45,308 bases of DNA from the NCBI RefSeq assembly GCF_000336955.1, contig NZ_AOLI01000019.1:115960-161267 (forward strand). Reading direction: 5' to 3'. This document shows positions 24,536-31,101 of the stretch, piece after piece. The notes beneath the pieces were generated by a model. It was not told the DNA's origin. It made no database searches and was given only the letters and a program-made list of their open reading frames with translations. Made by a program: the position numbers and the translations under genes. Source of the DNA: Haloferax larsenii JCM 13917. GTDB taxonomy: Archaea > Halobacteriota > Halobacteria > Halobacteriales > Haloferacaceae. Every line of letters starts with the position of its first letter. The stretch's first letter is position 1.

Positions 24536-25894
24536 TTACTCGCTTCCCTGCGCCGCCCCAGCGTCGACGACTCGACCGAGAAAGAGCACCGCGTCTGTCG
24601 GTCGGTCGCGAATCGCGAAGAGGAACGGACGGTCGAATCGGAGTTCGCCCCACGACGGCGGCAGCGAATCCTCGACGAGCACGCCAGTCGCGGCGGCGGC
24701 CTCGGTCCCTTCTTCGTCCACCGACACGAACGACTTGTGGAACACCTCGTCGATGTGGAGTCCGCCGTCGCCTCCCGCGACCATACCGCTGAAGTCCGCG
24801 CCTGCGCCGAACGGAGCGGGCATCCCGAGGTCCGAAAGCGCCTTCGAGAGTTGCACCTCGGTCTCGAACTCGAATTTGGGGAAGACGAGGTCTCCGATGC
24901 TGGTGCGTAGTTCCTCGAAGACGCCGAACAGCCGACTCGCGTCGAGGTTCTGCTCGTACTCCTCGAAGGTTCCTTCGTCGGGGAGGATGAGAACCATCGA
25001 CACCTCCTCGCCGACGTAGGGCAACTCGACGGCCTGCGCACCGGGGAGGTCCGCGTACTGGGTCTTCAACTCCTGTCGCATCAGCGGCACGGTCGATTCG
25101 GAGCCATCCAGCGCGGTGAACGTCCCATCGGCGGTCTTCTCGGGGTCGAACTCGTGCAACCACCCCGCCATGAAGTAGATAGCGTTGGTCAACACGAGCA
25201 CCGTCTGCGGCGAGATGGAATTCGGCGGCAGAAGGTCCTGAATCCGGTCTTCAGTCTGGTCGGCGACCCAATCGTTGATGCGCGTTCGTTCACCTTCTGG
25301 GTCGCCGGTGAAGTCTGCCCGGCGGAGTCCTGCACCGTAGTGCTCCTCCAGTCGGGCGAGATACTCCTCGGAGAATGGATAGCCCTCTCGACCCCACAGT
25401 GTGTTCGCCACGGCCAGTTGGAAGGCGTCCACTTCGGACCCATCGACGGGGTCAGTGGCCGTCTCTCGTTTTCCGAGGGAACGCTGGAGGTCGGAGAAGG
25501 CGGGGTGGATGTCTTCTCCCAGCGTGTAGTGGAGCACGTCTTCCATCTGCTCGCGCGTGTTCCCCCGAGCGCCAGCGTAGGTCATCGCCAACGCGACGGA
25601 GATGCTGTAGGGTGACAGGAACTGGTTCCCACCCTGCTCGCTGGCGAGGTGTGAGTGCAAGTCCAGTGCGAATTCGGCGTTCCCGGACGCGAGCGCGGCC
25701 AATCGCTCGTCGTCTACACTCGGCTCGCCATTTGGTGGTTCTTCGGTCGGTTCTTTGGTCGTCTGTGTCGGCGGCGCTGCCGTGGTCTCCGTGGTGGATT
25801 GGGTTGCTGGACTTCCCTGTCCGTCACCTGTACACCCCGCTATCGTCGCGGCGGCGAGGGCACCCGACAGCGCAAGTAGTTCGCGCCGGTTCAT
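24536..25894 (-). CDS. Lipoprotein serpin 1
   Basis: Secreted serine-protease inhibitor of the serpin family, 452 residues. The N-terminus (MNRRELLALSG, lipobox TIAGC, Cys21) is a Tat-type lipoprotein signal, so it is probably anchored outside the cell membrane, followed by a Thr/Pro linker. The serpin core has FLSPYSISVALAMTYAGARG, TNAIYFMAGW and the closing FDRPFLFAIRDRPTD. The hinge is EEGTEAAAATGV, which favours inhibitory loop insertion, and the loop runs on through LVEDS before LPPSW. The ATG at 25894 rather than 25912 is set by a conserved promoter box. It converges with uppS1 only four bases apart. Confidence 0.92.
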   Translation of the reverse strand: MNRRELLALSGALAAATIAGCTGDGQGSPATQSTTETTAAPPTQTTKEPTEEPPNGEPSVDDERLAALASGNAEFALDLHSHLASEQGGNQFLSPYSISVALAMTYAGARGNTREQMEDVLHYTLGEDIHPAFSDLQRSLGKRETATDPVDGSEVDAFQLAVANTLWGREGYPFSEEYLARLEEHYGAGLRRADFTGDPEGERTRINDWVADQTEDRIQDLLPPNSISPQTVLVLTNAIYFMAGWLHEFDPEKTADGTFTALDGSESTVPLMRQELKTQYADLPGAQAVELPYVGEEVSMVLILPDEGTFEEYEQNLDASRLFGVFEELRTSIGDLVFPKFEFETEVQLSKALSDLGMPAPFGAGADFSGMVAGGDGGLHIDEVFHKSFVSVDEEGTEAAAATGVLVEDSLPPSWGELRFDRPFLFAIRDRPTDAVLFLGRVVDAGAAQGSE

Positions 25895-25936
25895 ACCGGA
25901 GATTTCACTCATCTAACAATGTGTTTTCTGTAAAGT

Positions 25937-25952
25937 CAGATGGGCGTTTGTG
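25937..25952 (-). promoter_or_regulatory. Conserved serpin promoter box 1
   Basis: The 16-base minus-strand sequence CACAAACGCCCATCTG is identical upstream of all three serpins, with the downstream edge exactly 43 bases from each ATG. A TATA-like CTTTACAG follows at once (25929-25936), placing the transcript start about 11 bases before the ATG. It may be a BRE-flanking activator or repressor site. Confidence 0.7.
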
Positions 25953-26006
25953 TTATCCGACGGCAGAGTCTAGACACGTCGCCCAAATTCGGGCGAGTGG
26001 ACTCTA

Positions 26007-26026
26007 TTGAACCCCTCAGTCACTGA
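26007..26026 (+). repeat. Left copy of an inverted short repeat around the NUDIX segment
   Basis: TTGAACCCCTCA followed by gtcactg is mirrored by an inverted copy at 27458-27478, cagtccttgaggggttcaa. The two enclose the NUDIX gene, both small membrane genes and the direct repeats. They could be ends of a mobile or cassette-like unit, but no transposase is present. A CGCCC-aaattc-GGGCG hairpin lies just outside (25980-25995). Confidence 0.4.
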
Positions 26027-26040
26027 TAGTTTGTTGAGGC

Positions 26041-26072
26041 CGTGCTGAATAGAGGGCGCGAGTCGGTCAGTG
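26041..26072 (+). repeat. Direct repeat copy A
   Basis: Core cgtgctgaatagag followed by ggcgcgagtcggtcagtg. Nearly identical copies lie at 26707-26738 and 27113-27142 in the same orientation. The stop codon of the minus-strand NUDIX gene (26067-26069) lies within this copy. Confidence 0.75.
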
Positions 26073-26606
26073 ACTGTCCCACGTTGAGACGTGTTCCTCC
26101 ACGAGGTCAAGAACGTTTTCTGGAGGTTCTGAGAACCATTTCGCCTCCAACACTTCCTCGTCACTGATCGAGATGGAACCACCGTCGTACTCTGCATTGA
26201 AAATGACCGTCAGCATATAGTACCGTTCATCGGGATTGGGTTCCAGCACGATGGTCTTCCGACGGGCATAGTTTACACCCGTAATCGTGCATTCGACTCC
26301 AGTCTCTTCGCGTACTTCCCGACGTGCGGTTTCTTCCATTGTTTCCCCTGGTTTGTGTCCGCCACCCGGAATCCCCCACTCGTTCGGTGAACCTTCGTGT
26401 CGAATCAATATCACCCGATCCGCATCATCAGTTATCCACGCACCAGCGTCGCCAATCCATCCCTCCTCTGCCATCTCCTCCCCTTGTTTGAAGTAATCCG
26501 GGTTATTCCCGACAGTCTCTTGATGAACAGGGAACGGGCCGTACCTTTCCTGTAACCGGTCAATCCGTCGGGAGACCTCTTCCCGAGTTTCCTTCTCTAC
26601 ATTCAT
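26067..26606 (-). CDS. NUDIX hydrolase
   Basis: 179-residue hydrolase of nucleoside-diphosphate-linked compounds. The Nudix box GGHKPGETMEETARREVREE continues TG at about residues 82-104 and keeps all metal-binding Glu. Around it are AWITDDADRVILIRHEGSPN and a mixed alpha/beta fold. The first 55 residues form an N-terminal extension (charged helix VSRRIDRLQERYG). Substrate unknown; house-cleaning or RNA-related roles are possible. Base composition is lower in GC than the flanking serpins, and direct repeats sit at both ends, so it may be a mobile cassette. Its stop lies in repeat copy A. Confidence 0.9.
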   Translation of the reverse strand: MNVEKETREEVSRRIDRLQERYGPFPVHQETVGNNPDYFKQGEEMAEEGWIGDAGAWITDDADRVILIRHEGSPNEWGIPGGGHKPGETMEETARREVREETGVECTITGVNYARRKTIVLEPNPDERYYMLTVIFNAEYDGGSISISDEEVLEAKWFSEPPENVLDLVEEHVSTWDSH

Positions 26607-26706
26607 GCTTCTGGATACACATTCGACATGGAAGATAGTCTTTGATGACTACAGCCTCTGAGTGTTGCACGCCACTACTGGCAGCGTCCGGGACGGTTTC
26701 TGAAGT

Positions 26707-26738
26707 CGTGCTGAATACAGCGCGCAAGTCGGTCAGTG
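26707..26738 (+). repeat. Direct repeat copy B
   Basis: Core cgtgctgaatacagcgcgca then agtcggtcagtg. About 50 bases of weaker similarity with copy C extend upstream (from about 26655), giving a unit of about 85 bases. It lies directly before the small membrane gene at 26788. Confidence 0.7.
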
Positions 26739-26787
26739 AATCTTGGCAATCGTGAAGATTAAACGAAACGAAGATTACTCTCATTTA

Positions 26788-27018
26788 ATGCACTCAGATG
26801 CGACACTGGAATCAATTAGACGTTGGCTTATGTTCGTCTCTCTTCTTCTTGTTGCTCATCTCTATCTTTATTCGGGAACCACCTTGGGCATCTATCTGGA
26901 CAATGTAATTCACCTGCTCGCCGGGTTGAGTACACTGTTGGTTCTCGCCATTTTGAGCGCATCCATCGTGAGAAAATACACTGGGCAAACAGCATCTCAA
27001 AGTGATTCGAGTGCCTAA
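26788..27018 (+). CDS. Small two-helix membrane protein
   Basis: 76-residue protein with two hydrophobic helices: about residues 14-31 (LMFVSLLLVAHLYLYSG) and 39-58 (VIHLLAGLSTLLVLAILSAS). A short charged start (MHSDATLESIRRW) and a polar Gln/Ser tail flank them. The ATG at 26788 is preferred to a TTG at 26743, which lies inside the repeat edge. No family was recognised. It is AT-richer than core genes and sits between repeat copies B and C. It could be a small toxin-like or stress membrane protein, but nothing in the sequence proves this. Confidence 0.5.
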   Translation: MHSDATLESIRRWLMFVSLLLVAHLYLYSGTTLGIYLDNVIHLLAGLSTLLVLAILSASIVRKYTGQTASQSDSSA

Positions 27019-27112
27019 CTGAGAAGTCTCTGTATTGGTTACTCTGACTGCTGAACTCACCCTCTGTCTGTGTCACGCCGCTCCTGACAGCGATTGGTGA
27101 TGTTCCTGTGGC

Positions 27113-27142
27113 CGTGCTGAATAGAGAGCGCAAGTCGGTCAG
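27113..27142 (+). repeat. Direct repeat copy C
   Basis: Core cgtgctgaatagagagcgca then agtcggtcag. Its upstream flank (ctcaccctctgtctgtgtca, 27056-27075) is partly repeated again at about 27425-27443, suggesting a truncated fourth copy before serpin 2. It lies 36 bases before the small gene at 27179. Confidence 0.7.
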
Positions 27143-27178
27143 AGTGAGATTTATTTCAACCACGCTTCAATTGAGACT

Positions 27179-27382
27179 GTGGCGAGTATATTACAACGGT
27201 ACCACAAGCTGGAAGTGTGGGTTCAAAACCTGCCTCGGCTAGAATATGCCGTTGTTGTAGGCCTCGCATCTTGTCTCGGAATGCTTGTAATCAGTCTCTT
27301 TCTGAGGGAGATTACGATTATCAACGCAGGTGCGATGGGTATCATATCGACGCTTGTCTACTATGCGTTTGACCCTCGATAG
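27179..27382 (+). CDS. Small membrane protein
   Basis: 67-residue protein starting with GTG. A polar start (ASILQRYHKLEVWVQNLPRL) is followed by a helix at about 23-42 (YAVVVGLASCLGMLVISLFL) and a second at about 46-62 (ITIINAGAMGIISTLVYYA). No family was recognised. It follows repeat copy C, as the other small membrane gene follows copy B, and the same-strand order suggests gene cassettes. No clear ribosome site was seen; start codon choice is uncertain. Confidence 0.5.
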   Translation: MASILQRYHKLEVWVQNLPRLEYAVVVGLASCLGMLVISLFLREITIINAGAMGIISTLVYYAFDPR

Positions 27383-27457
27383 AAGAGCAAGAAATGCAAC
27401 TCGGCTCCCGAGTAGCATGATAGATTCACCCTCTGTATCTCGCACGGCAAATATCTC

Positions 27458-27478
27458 AGTCCTTGAGGGGTTCAACAG
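27458..27478 (-). repeat. Right copy of the inverted short repeat
   Basis: Reads cagtccttgaggggttcaa on the plus strand, the inverse of the 26007-26026 element with 12 identical bases in a row (TTGAACCCCTCA). It ends 13 bases before the serpin 2 stop, which marks the edge of the inserted segment. Confidence 0.4.
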
Positions 27479-27490
27479 AACTGGCGAGTG

Positions 27491-28852
27491 TTACTCGTTC
27501 CCCTGCGCTGACCCGGCATCGACGACTCGACCAAGGAAGAGCACCGCGTCGGTCGGCCTGTCACGAATCGCAAAGAGGAACGGGCGGTCGAATCGGAGTT
27601 CGCCCCACGATGGCGGGAGCGAGGTGAACTCGGCGACCGCTGCTGTTGCGCCCGTCGCTTCCGTTCCCTCTTCGTCCACCGAGACGAACGCCTCGTGGTG
27701 TACATCGTCGATTTTGAGGTTTTGCTGGCCGTCCGCGGACATCCCGCTGAAGTTGGCAGTCTTCTGGAATGCGACGGGCATTCCGAGGTCCGAAAGCGCC
27801 GTTTTCAGTTTGGCCTTCGTCTTGAACTCGAATCGAGGGACGGCGAGCGTCCCCTCCGCGTCGCTCAGTTCGTCGAAGATGCCGAATAGTTGGCTCGCGT
27901 CGAGGTTCTGCTCGAACTCCTCGAAGGTACCCTCGTCGGGGAGGATGAGAACCATCGACACCTCCCGGCCGACGTAGGGCAATTCGACGGCCTGCGCACC
28001 GGGGAGGTCCGCGTAGTTCGTCCTGAGGTCCTGTTTCATCATCGGAACTGTCGATTCAGACCCGTCCAACGCGGTAAACGTCCCGTCGTCGGTCTTTTCG
28101 GGGTCGAACTTGTGCTGCCAGTTGGCCATGAAGTAGATGGCGTTGGTGAGCACGAGAGTCGTCTCCTGCTTGATAGACCCGTCTGGCAGCAGGTTCTCGA
28201 TGCGGCCTTCGGTCTGGTCGGCAACCCAGTCGTTGATGCGTTTTCGCTCGCCGTCGGGGTTGTTTGCGAAGTCCGCTCGCTGCAACCCCGCGCCGTAGTG
28301 CTCTTCCAGCGACCCGAGGAACTCCTCGGAGAAGGCGTACGATTCTCGCCCCCAGAGTGCGTTCGCCACGGCCAGTTGGAAGGCATCCAACTCCTCTTCG
28401 CTCCCGGGGCCGGTGGCAGTCTCGCGCTCTTCCAGCGCGGCTTGGAGGTTGGAGAAGGCCGGATGAATATCCTCACCCAGCGTGTAGTGGAGCGTTTCTT
28501 CCATCTGCTTGCGCGTGTCTCCCCGAGCACCTGCGTAGGTCATCGCCAGTGCAACTGAGATGCTGTACGGCGACAGGAACTGGTTTCCACCGTCTTGGCT
28601 GGCGAGGTGCGCATGTAAATCGAGGGCGAACTCGGCGTTCCCGGACGCGAGCGAGGCCAATCGCTCGTCGTCTACGTTTGGCTCGCCGTTTGGTGGTTCT
28701 TCGGTCGGTGTTTCGGTCATCTCTGTCGGAGATGCTGCCGTGGTCTCCGCGTCGGTCTGCGTCGTCGAGTCCGCCTGCCCACTGCCGGTACATCCCGACA
28801 GGGTCGCGGCGGCGAGGGCTCCCGAGAGTGCGAGGAGTTTGCGCCGATTCAT
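27491..28852 (-). CDS. Lipoprotein serpin 2
   Basis: Second serpin of the array, 453 residues, very close to serpin 1. The Tat-lipoprotein signal is MNRRKLLALSG with lipobox TLSGC. Core motifs are FLSPYSISVALAMTYAGARG and TNAIYFMANW. The hinge EEGTEATGATAA keeps small residues, and the reactive loop AVAEFTS before LPPSW is one residue longer than in the other two, so the target protease probably differs (Phe-Thr-Ser near the scissile bond). Serpin 3 ends 75 bases upstream. Serpins 2 and 3 are adjacent, while serpin 1 is split off by the NUDIX segment. Confidence 0.92.
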   Translation of the reverse strand: MNRRKLLALSGALAAATLSGCTGSGQADSTTQTDAETTAASPTEMTETPTEEPPNGEPNVDDERLASLASGNAEFALDLHAHLASQDGGNQFLSPYSISVALAMTYAGARGDTRKQMEETLHYTLGEDIHPAFSNLQAALEERETATGPGSEEELDAFQLAVANALWGRESYAFSEEFLGSLEEHYGAGLQRADFANNPDGERKRINDWVADQTEGRIENLLPDGSIKQETTLVLTNAIYFMANWQHKFDPEKTDDGTFTALDGSESTVPMMKQDLRTNYADLPGAQAVELPYVGREVSMVLILPDEGTFEEFEQNLDASQLFGIFDELSDAEGTLAVPRFEFKTKAKLKTALSDLGMPVAFQKTANFSGMSADGQQNLKIDDVHHEAFVSVDEEGTEATGATAAVAEFTSLPPSWGELRFDRPFLFAIRDRPTDAVLFLGRVVDAGSAQGNE

Positions 28853-28894
28853 ACTAGAAATATCATTCTACCAACTAAGTGTCTTCTGTAGACT

Positions 28895-28910
28895 CAGATG
28901 GGCGTTTGTG
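28895..28910 (-). promoter_or_regulatory. Conserved serpin promoter box 2
   Basis: Identical CACAAACGCCCATCTG on the minus strand, 43 bases before the serpin 2 ATG, followed by TCTACAG as TATA-like box. The only spacer between serpins 2 and 3 is this promoter, which shows that each gene carries its own. Confidence 0.7.
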
Positions 28911-28927
28911 TTATCGCTTCGCTGGCA

Positions 28928-30274
28928 TTACTCGCTTCCCTGCGCCGCCCCGGCATCGACAACCCGGCCAAGAAAGAGCACCGCGTCGGTCGGCCGGTCA
29001 CGAATCGCAAAGAGGAACGGACGGTCGAATTGGAGTTCACCCCACGACGGCGGGAGCGATACTTGCGCAACGACGGCTGTCGCGGCGGTGGCCTCGGTCC
29101 CTTCTTCGTCCACCGAGACGAACGACTTGTGGTACACTTCGTCAATCGAAGGGCCGCCCTGGTCGCCGTCGACCATCCCGCTGAAGTTCGCACGCTGCTC
29201 GAAAGCAGCGGGCATCCCAAGTGCCGAGAGCGCGTCCGATAGCTGGACTTCGGTCTCGAACTCGAAACGGGGGAGTGCGAGTGTTCCCGTCCCACTGCCT
29301 AACTCTTGGAAGATGCCGAATAGTTGGCTCGCGTCGAGATTCTGCTCGAATTCCTCGAAGGTTCCTTCGTCGGGGAGGATGAGAACCATCGACACCTCCT
29401 CGCCGACGTAGGGTAACTCGACTGCCTCTGCGCGCTGGAGGTTCGCATAGTTCGCATCCACGTCCTGCTGCATGAATGGAACTGGCGACTCAGCCCCATC
29501 CAGCGCAGTGAACGTCCCAAGTGTGGTCTCTTTAGGGTCGAACTTTCGCAACCAGCCCGCCATGAAGTAGATGGCGTTAGTGAGCACGAACGCCGTCTGC
29601 GACGAGATGGAATTCGGTGGCAGGAGGTCCTGAATTCGGTCTTCAGTCTCGTTGGCGACCCAGTCGTTGATGCGCGTTCGTTCGCCATCTGGGTTGCCTG
29701 CGAAGTCTGCCCGACGGACCCCTGCGCCGTAATGCTCCTCCAGCAATGCGAGGTAGTCGTCCGAGAAAGGATACCCTTCTCGTCCCCACAGGGAATTCGA
29801 TACAGACAGTTGGAATGGGTCACCTTCGGACTCCTCGCCGGGAGCTTGGGCTGTCGTCCGCTTCTCTAACGCGGCCTGAAGGTCAGAAAAGGCCGGGTGG
29901 ACATCTTCTCCCAACGCGTAGTGGAGCGTTTCTTCCATCTGCTCGCGCGTCTCGCCGCGGGCACCGGCGTAGGTCATCGCGAGCGCGACAGAGATGCTGT
30001 AGGGTGAGAAAAACTGATTCCCGCCCTGTTCGCTGGCGAGATGCGTGTGCAGGTCGAGGGCGAATTCGGCGTTCCCGGACGCAAGAGTAGCTAACTGTTC
30101 GTCGTCTACACTCGGCTCGCCGGCTGCTGGTTCTTCGGCTGGCGCTACCGTTTGTCTTAGACTCGCAGCCGTCTTTGTCCGGTTCGTTGGAGGCAACTGT
30201 CCACTGCCAGTGCATCCCGCCAACGCCGAGGCGGTCAACGCACCAGAGAGCGCGAGTAGTTTGCGCCGATTCAT
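28928..30274 (-). CDS. Lipoprotein serpin 3
   Basis: Third serpin, 448 residues, with signal MNRRKLLALSG and lipobox ALAGC. Core motifs FFSPYSISVALAMTYAGARG and TNAIYFMAGW are conserved. The hinge is EEGTEATAATAV and the loop VAQVS before LPPSW, again different from its sisters just where specificity is set. The ATG at 30274 is preferred to 30502, because the upstream extension overlaps uppS2 in another frame and lacks a signal. It is more diverged in the middle (WLRKFDPKETTLG) than serpins 1 and 2 are from each other, so it may be the older copy. Confidence 0.92.
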   Translation of the reverse strand: MNRRKLLALSGALTASALAGCTGSGQLPPTNRTKTAASLRQTVAPAEEPAAGEPSVDDEQLATLASGNAEFALDLHTHLASEQGGNQFFSPYSISVALAMTYAGARGETREQMEETLHYALGEDVHPAFSDLQAALEKRTTAQAPGEESEGDPFQLSVSNSLWGREGYPFSDDYLALLEEHYGAGVRRADFAGNPDGERTRINDWVANETEDRIQDLLPPNSISSQTAFVLTNAIYFMAGWLRKFDPKETTLGTFTALDGAESPVPFMQQDVDANYANLQRAEAVELPYVGEEVSMVLILPDEGTFEEFEQNLDASQLFGIFQELGSGTGTLALPRFEFETEVQLSDALSALGMPAAFEQRANFSGMVDGDQGGPSIDEVYHKSFVSVDEEGTEATAATAVVAQVSLPPSWGELQFDRPFLFAIRDRPTDAVLFLGRVVDAGAAQGSE

Positions 30275-30316
30275 AGCACAAATGTCATTCTGGCAACTAA
30301 ATGTCTTCTGTAAACA

Positions 30317-30332
30317 CAGATGGGCGTTTGTG
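30317..30332 (-). promoter_or_regulatory. Conserved serpin promoter box 3
   Basis: Identical CACAAACGCCCATCTG on the minus strand, 43 bases before the serpin 3 ATG, followed by GTTTACAG as the TATA-like box. The identity of box and spacing contrasts with the less conserved bases around it. Confidence 0.7.
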
Positions 30333-30381
30333 ATACTCCGTCGCAAACTACCGCCAAACAACTGTTGCAACGATATTTGGG

Positions 30382-30990
30382 CTACCGCCCGAATCTCCGC
30401 TGTCTGTCCTGATAATCCCGCAACGCCCGCAGGTAGTCTCGCTTTCGGAAGTCCCGCCAGTTCACGTCGGTGAAGTACAGTTCCGCGTACACGGACTGCC
30501 AAATCATGAAATCCGAGAGACGCTCTGCGCCGGTCTTGACGACCAAATCGGGTTCGTCGGGGAACACCAGACGCTCTTCGACCTCTTCGGCGTCGATGTC
30601 GTCGGGGTCCAACTCGCCGGAATCGACTTCCTCGGCCAACGACCGAACGACGTTTGCGAACTCGCGTTTGCCGCCGAGACCGATGTTCACCTGTACGGGT
30701 TCGTCGACGGGTTCGGTGTCGCCGGGTTCGCGGACGGCGATGGGGTAGGGACTCTCGATGTCGCGGAGTTCGCGCGAGAGGGTCGGAATCACCGCTTCGT
30801 CGAGGACGCTCACGGAGACGGTGACGCGCTCGGTGCCGTGCTCGAACGCCCAGTCGAGGAAGTTGGCGAGCGTGTCGTAGGCACCCTGTTCTAACAGGTC
30901 GCGTTCGGTGATGACGACCGCGACGTGGTCCGGGGTGTCGGCACTGTCGAATCGAAACCGGAGGGCGAGGTAGTAGTCGTACAGTCCCAC
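30382..30990 (-). CDS. Degenerate cis-prenyltransferase, possible NgBR-like subunit
   Basis: 202-residue member of the cis-prenyltransferase family that lacks the catalytic Asp-Gly-Asn-Arg-Arg motif: where uppS1 has VAIIQDGNRR, this protein has VAVVITERDL. The usual Phe-Ser-Thr-Glu-Asn motif is also lost (VSVSVLDEAV). Yet it keeps a near-perfect substrate motif V: KTGAERLSDFMIWQSVYAEL, then YFTDVNWRDF, just where uppS1 diverges. It ends QRRFGR, resembling the C-terminal R-x-G of eukaryotic NgBR/Nus1. This suggests a regulatory or active-site-completing subunit for uppS1. It diverges from the DUF92 gene. It is normally labelled undecaprenyl diphosphate synthase. Confidence 0.8.
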   Translation of the reverse strand: MGLYDYYLALRFRFDSADTPDHVAVVITERDLLEQGAYDTLANFLDWAFEHGTERVTVSVSVLDEAVIPTLSRELRDIESPYPIAVREPGDTEPVDEPVQVNIGLGGKREFANVVRSLAEEVDSGELDPDDIDAEEVEERLVFPDEPDLVVKTGAERLSDFMIWQSVYAELYFTDVNWRDFRKRDYLRALRDYQDRQRRFGR

Positions 30991-31101
30991 ACGATGTCGT
31001 CGCGCCGCGGACGCCCCTAACGCTTCGGGTTCGCCGTGGGTGCCGTCCCCGAAGTCACCGATGTCGGGAGGGTTAAGTGCGCGTCGGGGAAACCGAACGA
31101 T

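Noticed and set aside
25980-25995. CGCCC-aaattc-GGGCG hairpin as a terminator
   Set aside because: It has no following T-run on either strand and lies upstream of serpin 1, where no gene ends. It may belong to the inserted segment, but the function cannot be supported.
26560-26784. Minus-strand frame across the repeat before the small membrane gene
   Set aside because: It mixes the repeat with the NUDIX upstream region. Similar peptides from the other repeat copies follow from DNA similarity and do not continue in frame.
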